From Lentinus brumalis (taxonomy: Eukaryota > Basidiomycota > Agaricomycetes > Polyporales > Polyporaceae): a stretch of DNA of 64,000 bases. Under the pieces are notes generated by a model. The model saw only the letters and a program-made list of their open reading frames with translations, searched no databases and was not told the DNA's origin. The position numbers were made by a program, and so were the translations under genes. Location: assembly GCA_001792895.1 (NCBI GenBank), contig MARA01000002.1:1550001-1614000 (forward strand). Direction: 5' to 3'. Within the stretch, counting starts at the first letter, position 1. Each line of letters starts with the position of its first letter. Of the stretch, positions 1 through 10,572 are shown in pieces.

Positions 1-353
1 GTGTATAGCTACGAGAGCGAGTGGTCCATGGGTGCAGAGTGGTGGCAGCGGCGCGGAAAAGTGCGGCACCCATCAGACTCTCCAGACGCACCACAACCGT
101 CATTACCAGACCTGGTGGATGAGGTGCAGGGTGTGGTGAAGGCGAAAGTATCAACGACTACCGTACGTAGTTCTCGTCATTTTTGCATGATTGTTAGGCT
201 AACGCTAGCATCGGGTATCAGGATGTCTCGCTACTATGGGAAGGAAGGCTCCGAAACGTGCTCGTCAGCCTGGGCGTCGTGTCTAACCTTTCCAGCCGCT
301 CAAAACCCATCAAGTCCATAGGACTCGAGCTGTCATATTTCAGCTCCGGATGA
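1..353 (+). CDS. MDM10: MDM10, mitochondrial distribution and morphology protein 10 (3' end only)
   Basis: This is the C-terminal part of a gene entering from the left edge. Exon 1-162 is open in frame 1 and contains YSYESEWSMGAEWW, typical of the Mdm10 barrel. A GT-AG intron (163 GTACGT to 221 CAG, with a GCTAAC branch-like site) joins in phase 0 to an exon encoding DVSLLWEGRLRNVLVSLGVV and ending IGLELSYFSSG, stop 351-353. A terminal amphipathic strand ending in an aromatic residue is usual for mitochondrial outer-membrane beta-barrels. Mdm10 is a porin-like outer-membrane protein of the ERMES ER-mitochondria tether and also acts with the SAM complex. Identification rests on recognition of the C-terminal motifs, since the N-terminus lies outside the window. 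Confidence 0.8.
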
Positions 354-882
354 TGCTACGCCACTTGCCTCGCTCTCTGCTCATCATCAGGTCAACATTG
401 CATCCGGACTGTACGGGATAATAGCATAGTCATCATCATCATATATCATTTGCCAATCACAAGAGATTCATCCAGACACCTCGAAGTACCCATATAACTA
501 CACATTGTTGGCACCAGCACCTGAAAGATATCGATCCAGCAAGGATATTAGTCCGACAAGCAGCGCAACTATCGTATACAAGCACAAGGCAAGACAGCAG
601 CATCGGCACGGTTCCTTCGATCAGATGGCAGAGGACAAGGGCAAGGGCGCAAGCAGAAACGCGCAAATAACATGGGGTGAAGAGCTTGAGCCAGTGAAGG
701 TATGGTACGGGTGCGAAGGTGGGGGGGCTGGGAGCTGAGCTGGGTGGGTATAGAACAGTCAAGATGGAGCATTTCAGATAGCATGGCGGATAGAGCAAAG
801 GGTAGATGTGTAGATATACAAGCCGGACTCGAGCAGACAAATTCCGGTCTGGCGCAGGGACTCGACATTTGAGATGTCACAG
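354..882. other. Convergent intergenic region after MDM10
   Basis: This holds the presumed 3' UTRs of MDM10 (plus) and the RGG protein (minus). Open frames on both strands here overlap each other, lack conserved motifs and cannot be spliced into anything recognisable. No gene is supported. Confidence 0.5.
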
Positions 883-2595
883 TCAGTCCTTCGCGGCCGC
901 AGCCACACTCGCAGCCTCACGTTTGGGCGGCGCCCCCAATGTCCGCGCTAGCCGCGAGAGCGCATCCCCGGTGATAACGGGACGACTCCCGTGTCGAGCG
1001 TGACCTCCCGGGCCGATGGGCGGAGTGGAATGTGTTCGCGCATGGTTAACGCGGTCCCGCCGCGACGCGCGCTCGTCCGAGAACGAGCCGTTTGGTGGGC
1101 TGAAGGGCGGGCCACGGACGCCTCCGGGACGGCCGAGAGTGTGCGCGCGACCGTGGGTGGGCTGGAAAGAGGTCGAGGTCGGAGTAGTATGCGTAGTGAT
1201 GTGGCTAGGAGCGGAGTGCACGGAGGCGTGCATGGAGGGCGCGATACTCTCCGGATCGGGAGACGGCGAACTCTCGCTGGGCTGTTCCTGCGGAGCGACA
1301 CCATTGGGTTGTGACACATGCGTGGCCTGGAATATCTCGCTCTTCGAGGGCAGCTCGACGTCTGCGACATGGTCAGGCGTATGGACATGAGGAGGATTTT
1401 CCTTCTTGGGCGGCCGCTTCGACAGAGCTCCTATCGCGTCCACAGGTTTCGCCGGTAAGGAGGGGTGTAGAGGGAAGTGTGACTGCTTCAACGGAGACTT
1501 CTTCGCCGCAGTGTCCTTCGTTGCCGCGGTTGCCGCAGACTGAGGCTTGTCCACGGGCTTCCCCTTCGGCTGCGAGTCGGTCACAGCACCTCGAGGAGTG
1601 TCGTCTCCGTCTCGGTGAGCCGAAGAAGCCAGGACAGGCGAGGACTTCTGCGGAGTCTCCTGAGGTGGAACAGCTGAAGGTACTATAAACGGAGAACCGA
1701 ACTCGATGCTTGGCAAAGGCTTCAGTGCGTCCGCGAGGATGGGGGAGATGAGGTCAGGCTGGTCGACGGAGGTATTGCTTGTGCTGTTGGTCACACTCTT
1801 GACACCCCAGTCGTCCAGGTCAGGCAGACTGTCATCTTCATCACCCGCCCAGTCGATGTGGCTGCCGGGCGTGTTCGGGCGCTCCATTGCGACCGCGCGA
1901 ACACGTTCAACGAGGGCGTTGATATCGTGCTTGATGTCGAACGATGGAGTCTCTGGCGGAGGCGGAGGTGCGAGGTGCGGAGGGAGGTCCTTCGAAATCA
2001 GAGGAGACTTGTCTGGACGTAGATGGTCTGTACTAGACTCTGTAGATGGCGACTTCTTTGATGAAATCGAGGGAGTACTCCGGTTCGTAGAGCGTTTGCG
2101 GCGAGAACGGTTCAAAGTAGTAGCAGACACAGGCGAGTCGGTTGCGGCAACAGTAGGGGGCTCGATGACGATGGGGGGGAGCTTGCGAGGGGCTTTGGCC
2201 TCAGAGACCTTCCTCGGCGGCCAAGGTTTGGTATCTTTCGCCTGACCGTTCGTGGGTTTCGTAGAAGCGAGGGATGTATCGTCCGCAGGGGCAGGAGTAC
2301 TCGGCTGAGCCGATGCGGTACTCTTCGGAGTCTCTTTGATCTGTGTCCCACTGGGCTTGGATGCTTTGTCGTCCGTGCGAGGAGTGTTCGAGTTGTTCTG
2401 TCTGGCGCCTCCACGACCTCCGCGACCACCTCGTCCACCTCCACCTCTGCCCGGACGGCCTCCGCGGTTCGTTCCACGGAACGCAGACCCAGACTCTCCA
2501 CCACGACCCCATCCCGACTTACTAGGAGGCTGGCCTGCCCACATCGAGGCACCGACAGCTCCTGACGGCGTGGACGGCGACGCAGCAGATGCCAT
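883..2595 (-). CDS. RGG-box, Ser/Pro-rich disordered protein of unknown function
   Basis: A single uninterrupted frame of 570 residues. The N-terminus carries Gly/Arg repeats (GRGGGGRGGRGGRGG, about residues 45-65), a typical RNA-binding RGG box. The middle is low-complexity Ser/Pro/Thr/Lys with an acidic patch (DWAGDEDDSLPDLDDWG, about residue 250). The C-terminus ends in a more ordered-looking segment (RPVITGDALSRLARTLG). No catalytic domain is visible. Being intronless is unusual among the multi-exon genes here. It starts divergently from the SmG gene, about 400 bp away. An RNA-associated role is inferred from the RGG box only; I do not recognise the family. Confidence 0.7.
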   Translation of the reverse strand: MASAASPSTPSGAVGASMWAGQPPSKSGWGRGGESGSAFRGTNRGGRPGRGGGGRGGRGGRGGARQNNSNTPRTDDKASKPSGTQIKETPKSTASAQPSTPAPADDTSLASTKPTNGQAKDTKPWPPRKVSEAKAPRKLPPIVIEPPTVAATDSPVSATTLNRSRRKRSTNRSTPSISSKKSPSTESSTDHLRPDKSPLISKDLPPHLAPPPPPETPSFDIKHDINALVERVRAVAMERPNTPGSHIDWAGDEDDSLPDLDDWGVKSVTNSTSNTSVDQPDLISPILADALKPLPSIEFGSPFIVPSAVPPQETPQKSSPVLASSAHRDGDDTPRGAVTDSQPKGKPVDKPQSAATAATKDTAAKKSPLKQSHFPLHPSLPAKPVDAIGALSKRPPKKENPPHVHTPDHVADVELPSKSEIFQATHVSQPNGVAPQEQPSESSPSPDPESIAPSMHASVHSAPSHITTHTTPTSTSFQPTHGRAHTLGRPGGVRGPPFSPPNGSFSDERASRRDRVNHARTHSTPPIGPGGHARHGSRPVITGDALSRLARTLGAPPKREAASVAAAAKD

Positions 2596-2996
2596 GGAGG
2601 CGGGCTCTTAGGTAGTGAGGCCTAGGTTGGTCTGGAAACATGTCAAGCGAATACTCAGGAGACAGGGCTGGGAGTAGGAGCGGTTGACCCACAAAATCTG
2701 GATAGCGTGTTACACGGTGTTGAGAGCGAGACGTCAAAGCAGAAATTCGTGAATATTCGTGCAGCAAATAGGCAAGATATACAGCGGCGTGAAGATGGGC
2801 GTGATAAACAGGGAGCAGCGTGTTGACCTGGAGGACCTGGTGAGGGAACTGGTTCTGGCTCCTGGCGAGCAGTTGTCATACCGTATGCGGCCGATGCCCA
2901 CGTGGCTCGGGTTTGTCCCGCGATTTGCACGCGCGCGCGGTCCTCAGCTCGCTGTCCTCGCCTGCCACCCACCCGTCCCTCACATCGTCCGCCACC

Positions 2997-3346
2997 ATGT
3001 CCAAGGCATCCCAGCCCGAGCTCAAAAAGGTCCGTTCTGCTGCTTCTGTGCGCGTGCGTAGACGGATTGGCTGACTCCGCTTGCTGCACAGTTCATGGAC
3101 AAGAAGCTCTTCGTCCATCTCCAAGGGGGTCGTAAAGTTAGCGGGACGCTGCGCGGATACGACCTGTTCCTCAACCTTGTCATTGACGACGCGCTGGAGG
3201 AGACGAATCCTGCACAGAAGCACCCGATCGGTACCGTGGTACGTCCTGTTACGAGCTGCAGTCATGGACGATGCTCATTCCTCACTCCCCAGGTAATTCG
3301 CGGCAACAGCGTAACATCCATGGAGACACTAGAAGCAATCCGGTGA
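2997..3346 (+). CDS. SNRPG: Small nuclear ribonucleoprotein G (SmG)
   Basis: Three exons (2997-3027, 3092-3238, 3293-3346) encode a protein of about 77 residues. The start ATG lies in a perfect GCCACCATG context. The spliced product begins MSKASQPELKK then FMDKKLFVHLQGGRKVSGTL, the Sm1 motif. It continues GYDLFLNLVIDDALEE and ends GTVVIRGNSVTSMETLEAI, the Sm2 motif with the RGN signature. Length and motifs match the SmG ring subunit of U1, U2, U4 and U5 snRNPs. The exon 2/3 junction falls inside GTV|VIRGN and is in phase. It is divergent from the RGG protein gene. Confidence 0.95.
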
Positions 3347-4295
3347 CCCCACCTTTTGTATGTAGGGGCTCGTTCGTGTTTTGTATCATATATGTATTGT
3401 TACCCTTGTGCTGTTCGTCCGCGGAATATCACTGTCAGACCTGAAGCAGACGGTGCAGACTGAACACTGAATGGCAAACGTTCTCGCCCTTGCCACCTCC
3501 ATCTCCTGTACAGGGCGAAGCTTCGCTCATATGCCATTCAACGTCGTGCGGATGCCCTCCACTACGTCTACTTGATCGTTACGAGTTCTTAGGTACCTTC
3601 AGACTTCGGACCGGATGTTTATCACAACGGATTAGATCTATTGATATTGCTACTTATAGTAGCCATAGGGTTAGGGTTAGAACAGCGAAACGACGAAAGA
3701 AAATGGCCTGCCCAGCCCGAGGGCCGAAGCAGGACAGGGAAATATTGAGACGGTGCACGAGCCGAAGCCCGTACAAACCGCGAGGGCCCCCTGAGGACAA
3801 GGTCGCCGTGCTATGAGAGGCCCCCACGGCCCACGACCCCTGGTACGTGAAGGGAGTCGTGCCATCAAGGTAAGTATGAGTTGCAATGGTCTCCGAGCAC
3901 GGTACTTATCCTGTCCTCTTCGCGCACGGACCATCCCTGTGTTTGCCCTTGTTTGTGTGGCCCAACAGGGTCAGTCGGTAGCTGGATCCGGAAAGCGATG
4001 TCGGGTGCAACAGCGCCTATTTGGCGAGGCCAGAGGTGGTTATACTACAGTGCTATAGCTCTTTCATTACGAGGTAAATCAACCAATGCTCATGTGTACA
4101 GTAGCATCTCTTAACCAAGTTGAATCCGGACAAAGCAATCATCGCTAGTGAATGGGTAAGTAAACGAGTGAAAGTGAACGCGAAGCTCAGGTATCGCTAC
4201 AAATGCATCTTAGTGTGTGGATTAGTATCGTGATGTCCAGGGTCTCGTCCGTATCGCGCATCCCCGCAAAAGTCTAGAAGTCAATCGACAACACC
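3347..4295. other. Intergenic region between SmG and GH79
   Basis: A gap of almost 1 kb between convergent genes. Short frames occur on both strands but none has a recognisable domain or can be spliced sensibly. It contains a short telomere-like tract (AGGGTTAGGGTTAG) at 3667-3680. Nothing else is supported. Confidence 0.5.
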
Positions 4296-6689
4296 TCATG
4301 ACGCCCGGATGAACATCGCTGTGCCCGCGAGCACGCTGATGAGCGCAGCGATGCCAGGCGCGACGTAGGCAGCCATTCCGCTACTCTCCGCACCGTAGCT
4401 TGTGCCGCCACGGTGCAAGCGGTCCTTTCCGCTCTCACCATTCGAGGTCGCGAGCACGGAGGGGTCGATGGTGACGGTGTTCTTCGATTTCGTGATGATC
4501 GACGTCGAGAACGTCTCGATGGGACCGTCAACAGCAGCGGCCTGGGCGGCGTCCGAGAAGAAGACGAGCGCTGCGCCGGGTGCAGGGACCTTGATTTGAC
4601 ACGCGTTGTTCGCCTGGTCGCACTGGATTGTCAGCACGGACTCTTCACCCTGCCAGCGGCCGTCGGCCATGAAACGACCACCGAGCGTCTGAATGTATGA
4701 ATATTCAGTCAGAGAGTTACATACAAGATGTAGGGAAAGCGGAAGACGTGCCTGTCCAGCCCAGGTGATGTTGTCCTTCTCCGACGTCGACGGCGCGCGA
4801 AGATACTTGACCTTGACGGAGGCCGGGGCAGCGTTAGGCTCGCCGAAGCCGTCTCCGCCGACGTATATGGTTGCAGTGTAGTCGTTCGCGCCGCTCGGGT
4901 CCGTCATATAGTTGATCAGCGCCATACGCGCGAACTGGCCATTCTCGTAGATGGCGTAACCTGGCGTGAGTTCGTTCCCGTCGTTGATCAGCATGTCCTT
5001 GACCTGCGATGCGTTTGTCTTGCCCAACGCCTCCGCAAGGAAGATGGAGGAGTAGAAGATCGGGCCGGTCGTCCATTGGTGAATTGCTGACTCGTTGGTG
5101 GGCGCAGCAGTGAAAGGGTTATACGACACGTTCTGACCACCAAAGTGGAAGAGCGCGGTCGTGAAGTTGCTGTAGGCCATCTGCAGCGCATAATCCACGC
5201 CCCACAGCGCAGACGTGAACGTGTCACTGATACCAGGGAAACCGCCGCAAGACGCCGTGTTGGTCTCAAACATCATGAAGGGCTTGCCCCATTGCTGTGC
5301 GAGCGCGGTGGAGTTCAGGTACGGTGCGACGAGCTGCTGGCCGGACTTGTGGCTCAGATACTGTGGGAGGAGCTCGAGCGGATTCTTGGGCGGGTTGTTG
5401 GGATCAGGGTAGATGACGGCGCAGTTGTCGCTCGGGTAGCTGGGCGCAGATGTGAGTCAATGCTGCTAAGACTCGGGCTCTAACCACTTACTGTTCAACA
5501 GCCAGAGCCTGTAGATAGTCGCTGTACGCTTCAACGAAGCCGGTGTCCCACACTTGTTCGGGAGTCCATCCGGACGAGGATACACTGGGAGCAATGAGGT
5601 TATTCTTCACGGGCACCTGGCTGTCGGACGAGTATGCCTGAGTCATCGCGGAGAACTCTTCGAAGAAATCCTCAGGACCCCAATTCTCCGGACGATGCCC
5701 GTGTCTATTCTCGTGGTCATGATCAAAAACATTGTCTTCGAGGGCAACATGAAACATACCTCGCGTAAAGATCCGGTTCGTTAGCTGCTTGCAGACCGAG
5801 GAGATTGTCGCCCAGGATCGCTTCGCTCTTCTCCGCGATCTGGAAACGCCAATTCGTGTCGTTGAACGGGATACCGAGGTACCACTTGATGTTGACCAGG
5901 CTGGAGACGTTGGCTAGCATGAACAGCAAGTCCGGCGTTATAGCGATGATCGGTGTACCGGTCTGGGAGGTGATGGTTAGGAAAATTCTCCTGACGATGC
6001 TCGGAACGTACAGGATTGGACGCATCCTCCCTGTTCTTATCCAGGAACTTGCCGTCGGGAAGCGAGTCGACCATGTAGGCCGTATCCTGCGTGTTACCAC
6101 CGACACGGACATGCACCTCGCCGGCCTTCTCCGCAATGATGCTCATGAAATTCAAGAACGGTACATGAAGGTTTGTTCTGAGAAGCAGGGATGTGGTTAA
6201 TCAGTAACAGGCATCCAAGAATAGCTTGGCGAACGTCGCACTTACGAACTCGTTCCAACTATATAAGGGAGGTGCGCAGCAGCCATCAGCCTCGAGACCG
6301 GGGACGCACAAGCTTGATCAGGACTCACTGAGCTGGTTGGCAACCGACATTTCTATCGAGAACCCGAAGAACGACCCCCTCTGCTTAACCGAGAGCCCGG
6401 GTAGCAGCTGCGCATCCGAGGGTACGCCAATCGAGAATTGGTTCGCGGGAGCTGGACTCGGGATCGCTGGCGGGACCATGTACACCGGATTGTATGCCGC
6501 AAGTCCAGTGTACTGCGGGGGTCCTGGCGTTGTCGCAAAGGATGTCGTCGTGGAGAGCGGCGCGGAGGACGAGCCAGGGCCGAGGTGGGCGAGGGTGGTC
6601 TGCCCGGTCAGGCCATAGATGGTGACCTCCGCGCGCACTGAGGCGAGCAAACATGAAAGAGCGACAAGCGGAGCGTGCATGCTGGGCAT
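4296..6689 (-). CDS. Secreted glycoside hydrolase family 79 (beta-glucuronidase-like)
   Basis: Seven exons give roughly 680 residues. Residues 1-20 (MPSMHAPLVALSCLLASVRA) form a signal peptide. Clan GH-A catalytic residues are visible: acid/base Glu in GLQAANEPDLYAR and nucleophile Glu in FMMFETNTASCGG. An early conserved segment reads AGEVHVRVGGNTQDTAYMV. The C-terminal beta-sandwich of GH79 is recognisable at NDYTATIYVGGDGFGEPNA. The very C-terminus is hydrophobic (YVAPGIAALISVLAGTAMF) after a small-residue stretch, suggesting a GPI-anchor signal or membrane anchor. Exon 2 is only 13 nt. One intron (about 4692-4754) appears to be GC-AG. Basidiomycete GH79 enzymes remove uronic acids from arabinogalactan or glucuronoxylan side chains; the substrate here is inferred. 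Confidence 0.85.
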
Positions 6690-7318
6690 GCAGCCGAGGA
6701 CAGTGCCCAGAGAGCGTTGAAGACCAAGAGGACGAGAAAACGACGCGCGGCGGCCTCTGTCTCAGGTGTCTGACCTCGGTCTGGTCTCGGGCACAATATT
6801 CCTGGCGTGCCTTGAGGCCGAGAATTTTGTCCATGGCCTTGGCGGCAGCCAATGACGCACAGATATGTAGCAAGGACTGGAGCTCACACCGTTGAAAATA
6901 AAGTTGAGGAATGAAGCAGGTCTCAGTAGAACTATGACATCTGGAGCAACAGGAGTACAGGCAGATAGATGTATGTTCGTCACAAACTATGGCAAGCAGC
7001 GGTATGAAGCTCGCCACCCGCCTCAAACAAGGACAAGCGATCTTCCACAGCAGATAGACCCCAGTCAAGATGCGTCCCGGAGGACTCTCGCAGGGGCGAA
7101 GGGCATGTCCATGTGGGCTAAGCTGGCACACTCTCGCACCCACACCCTATATACCTCCAGCGCGGGCGCTTAAGAACCTGGCCTACGTAATCGAGATCGG
7201 CGACTGTCGTGGAGGCGCCGCAAGCAAGTACTTACTGCCGGCGTCACAAGTGCATGTCCTTGTACTGACCGCACACACGCTGCCCAGCCCGCCTTCAGCT
7301 TCTGCGCACCACACGACA
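6690..7318. other. Divergent promoter region between GH79 and Ufe1
   Basis: It separates the GH79 start (minus) from the syntaxin start (plus). The motif CCTATATACC occurs near 7147-7156 and could serve as a TATA-like element on either strand. The overlapping minus-strand frames lack motifs and are read as 5' UTR or upstream sequence of GH79. No gene is supported. Confidence 0.45.
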
Positions 7319-8705
7319 ATGGCCGTCAGCTCACGAACACGCGAGTTTCGCGAATATGTGCGGCAGAAGGAAGGGCAGGCACCAGATCACAAACGTCGCA
7401 AGCTATCGAGACCTGCGAAGCGCTCTCCAGAGAGCGAGAGGCAGGAGCTCTTGAACAAGGAGTACGTCAAGGAGGCATACAACGTCGTGAGTGGACATTC
7501 AGAGCCACAATTTCTACTCGCAAGTTCACGGCATGCCACGGATAGTTCAACCACATAAGCACGCTCACGCGTATGCTTTCGTCCGTACGGAAGGCATACC
7601 TCAATGTTGATGCTCGGGGCCCACCGATGATCCGCCATACCCCACGGACAATAGATATAGCTGGAGGAGAGCAGTCATGGAGCGACATCCGCAACCTCAC
7701 AAACGAAGAGCGGGACCAGATAGACCTGCAGGCCCGGGTCATCCTCTCGCGATGTAAAGACCGCGTTGCACAGCTCGAGGAGCTCGAGAAACGTATGTCC
7801 TCATGTCTTGCAAGATACAACGAACACAACACCATCCTCGTGTCTGTATCTCTACCCTGTCCCGATATTGACCCCGCTTCGCCCTCCCAGGTCGAGCTGA
7901 ACACACCGCGAGTCAACAAAACCCGCTCACCCGCCTCCTCCCCGCCCGCCTTCGCCAAGACGACTCAACCGCCGCCTCCGACTTCGTCGCCGCCCACCAC
8001 GCCTCCATCACCTGGTACCTCTCCCGCCGGCTCACCGAGGCGAGCCAGCTCCTACGCGACATGCAAGAGGAGCGCATGAAGCGGCAGCTCGAGCGTACAC
8101 GCACCCTGGGTTCCGGAGCCGCGCGCGAAGCCGCCTTCCTCGGGTCGTCCCCACATCTCAATCCCGCCAATATCACCCCGCCATCCCCTGCAGACTCGTC
8201 CGCGAGCGGGAGCTGGCTGGGTGGCGCGTCGAACCTCGCGTCGAGCTTCGCTGCGAGCATTGGGTCGTCCGCGCCGTTCGACCCGTCCCATTCGGCCTCC
8301 ACGATCAGGCCGGGCGGGATGAGTGCGTCGACGACGATGCGGGACGACTGGATGTCGGAGACGGACGAGGAGGAGCTGGAGCTCAGCGCCTCGCAGATCC
8401 AGCAGTTCGAGGAGGAGAACGCCAATATTCTGCAGAACGTACAGGACACGCTTGCGTCCGTGCAGCAGGCGGAGGCGCGGCTCATGGAGATCAGTGCACT
8501 GCAGATGGAGCTCGTCACACATCTCACGAAGCAGACAGAGCAGACAGAGCAGCTGTATGAGGACGCCATCGCGACCGCGGCGACGGTCGAGAAGGGGAAC
8601 GAGCAGCTGAAGGAAGCCAGGCGCAGGGCGCGGGATGGACGCAAGTGGATCCTACTATTCCTCATTGGAGCCAGTCTCTCGTTGCTCTTCTTACATTACT
8701 ACTAG
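7319..8705 (+). CDS. UFE1: ER Qa-SNARE, syntaxin-18/Ufe1 family
   Basis: Three exons (7319-7486, 7546-7792, 7891-8705). The N-terminal domain reads MAVSSRTREFREYVRQK, and the first splice gives EAYNVFNHISTLTRMLSSVR, typical of syntaxin-18/Ufe1. The C-terminal SNARE heptads run from SASQIQQFEEENANILQNV through EISALQMELVTHL to AATVEKGNEQLKEARRRARD. They are followed by a single tail anchor (WILLFLIGASLSLLFLHYY) with only a few residues beyond it, as expected for a tail-anchored ER SNARE. Its role is fusion of COPI retrograde vesicles and homotypic ER membranes. A Ser/Pro-rich linker (about residues 200-260) separates the two domains. Confidence 0.9.
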
Positions 8706-8901
8706 GTCCCTCTCTATCACATTGCTATCCCCTTGCTCCTTGCTAGTGTTTGACCGTTTGTCGTAGAATTATATCCTGGTGCTATTATATGATTTCTATC
8801 GGACGGACCCTCTAAAGTCGATTGTTCACGCCTATTCTTCCAAGCTGTAGATCACATACCCAGCGATCCCGTGTATCATATTGTTACAAATGTAATGGAT
8901 C

Positions 8902-10389
8902 TCAAGCGGACGATACATCGTACCTTGCTCTAGATTCGTTATGGTGGCCAAGCAGTGGCGCCCCCTCTTCGGCCTCTTCGATAGCCTCCGCAGCGAGTTC
9001 GTCTATCTCAGGAGGCACGCCTTGCAGATGCAGGATCTCCTTCTTCATGAGACGATAGATGATCCTGTGGCACATCATAGAGGTGAGATGCTGGGGTGAA
9101 CTAATTGAAGGAAGCAATCCTCACCAGCTTGCGACGGCAGCGACTAGCACACCACCAACCGAGATTGAAATGTTCAATATCTTGGTCGCTGTTGCACGAG
9201 CATTCATAAGTTACGCTGATTGCACACGCATTGAGCGACTCACTTGTGTCCATGTGGGACCTCTGCTCTCCGTCAGAGAGGGAAGCGAGCCGAGAGCCTA
9301 CAAACACGAAGATGGCAATCTTCGGGAATACGACAAAGGTTGCCAGGAAGAACTGCCATAGCGCAACGGACTGAATAGACTGCAGAGCATGGACAACCGG
9401 TGAGCGGCGCACAAGAAACGAGGTGTGAAGCACGTACTGCAAATAGAGCGTTGGAGTACACCCAGGGCGGGAAAGGCGAGGCTCGAATGAGCATGATGAG
9501 TGGTAGACCCTTCGCAGCCTAAGTTTTGTGATGTATTATGGCCTGGCTTGCAGATGCGAAGGAAGGCACGCGACATACGATGACGGTCTCCAACGCCTGC
9601 CACTTCTCGCTCGACTGTGTCCACTTCCGGAGTCTCCTTCTGAAGAGCAAGCGGAGGACAACGAACGTAAACGCAGAGCCCAACAGCGACCCGCTAGCGG
9701 CGATGGGGAAGCCCTTCATGCCATACGCGTAGCCGCATAGCGTGACGAGGGTCGTATGACCGACGGCGGGTGGAAAGGAGACGATAACTGGCATTGGCCG
9801 ACATACATGAGCTCCAAAGTCATAGCGTCGGGCATAACAAGAGAGAGACTCACAGAATAGAGAGGTGAGGATAAGCCAACCATACGGATAGTGGCTAATC
9901 TTCTGTGCGAAGTTGTACAGAGTCTGGCCTATCCGGTCGGGGCCAACTATGATGATGAAGCTTCCCAAAGCGATGTACAGGCATAGCGTGCCCCATACAA
10001 ATAACTGCACAACGACCAGGGCTCTGTGAGCTTCGCGAAGCAGGACGGCCCGCAGAAGTCGACGTACTTTAGAGTGCGTACTCAGGTTCCTGTACCGCTC
10101 CAGCGCGCCTCCGCCGTAGTGCTTCATCCTGACGACAAGCAATCGAGGGAAGCTCTGGGTGCGGTCTGCAGCCATCCCGGGCAGTAATAGACGATAAAGA
10201 GCGGTGATACCTCGTGTTGAAGAGGCGGGGGGATGCAGACTGAGCGAGAGATGGTGGTGAGACTGACGTACGACCGGTGCCGGCACCCGAGGTTGCTTCC
10301 GCAGCCAAACTGAGTCCACCGCTGCGCTCGTACGACACCACCACTGCTCGGACGGGGCGCGGAGTACTCGGACATGGTGGAATAGACAT
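8902..10389 (-). CDS. VTT/SNARE-associated membrane protein of the Tvp38/TMEM64 family
   Basis: Exons splice to a multi-pass protein. TM1 is in VQLFVWGTLCLYIALGSF. The VTT/DedA core includes FIVSFPPAVGHTTLVTLCGY, then AAKGLPLIMLIRASPFPPWV with the R-x-x-P-x-P re-entrant loop, then LATFVVFPKIAIFVFVGSRL. The last TM is ISVGGVLVAAVASW, followed by RLMKKEILHLQGVPPEIDEL and an acidic tail ending in DVSSA. The start at 10389 (MSIPPCPSTPRP) needs no extra intron and leaves 183 bp to the divergent acyltransferase; a frame from 10544 would leave only 28 bp and seems less likely. The family resides in Golgi/ER membranes and includes lipid scramblases. The N-terminal 40 residues are the least certain part. 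Confidence 0.82.
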
Positions 10390-10572
10390 AGCTGCGGCGT
10401 CTTGAGATACCGAAACGTCTGCGAGGAGACAGAAAAGCGCAAACGGTTGCTCCGGCTCGAAGAGGTGCTTTCCCCAGTGGCAGATCGCAGATCGGGAGGT
10501 AGACGCTCACGCGCCGACGGTGAGCGCCGCGCGCTTTCCAGCAAGCCATAGCCACCTCAACGCTCACTCGAC

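Noticed and set aside
457..880. Two minus-strand frames after the RGG gene
   Set aside because: They lie 3' of the RGG stop codon, have no motif and no supporting splice signals; best read as 3' UTR.
6385..7143. 252-residue open frame on the minus strand upstream of GH79
   Set aside because: It runs over the GH79 first exon in another frame; the GH79 signal peptide and motifs are in the competing frame.
10390..10544. Upstream in-frame start for the Tvp38-like gene
   Set aside because: It would leave only 28 bp between divergent start codons and needs an additional weak intron; the start at 10389 gives a simple two-exon N-terminus.
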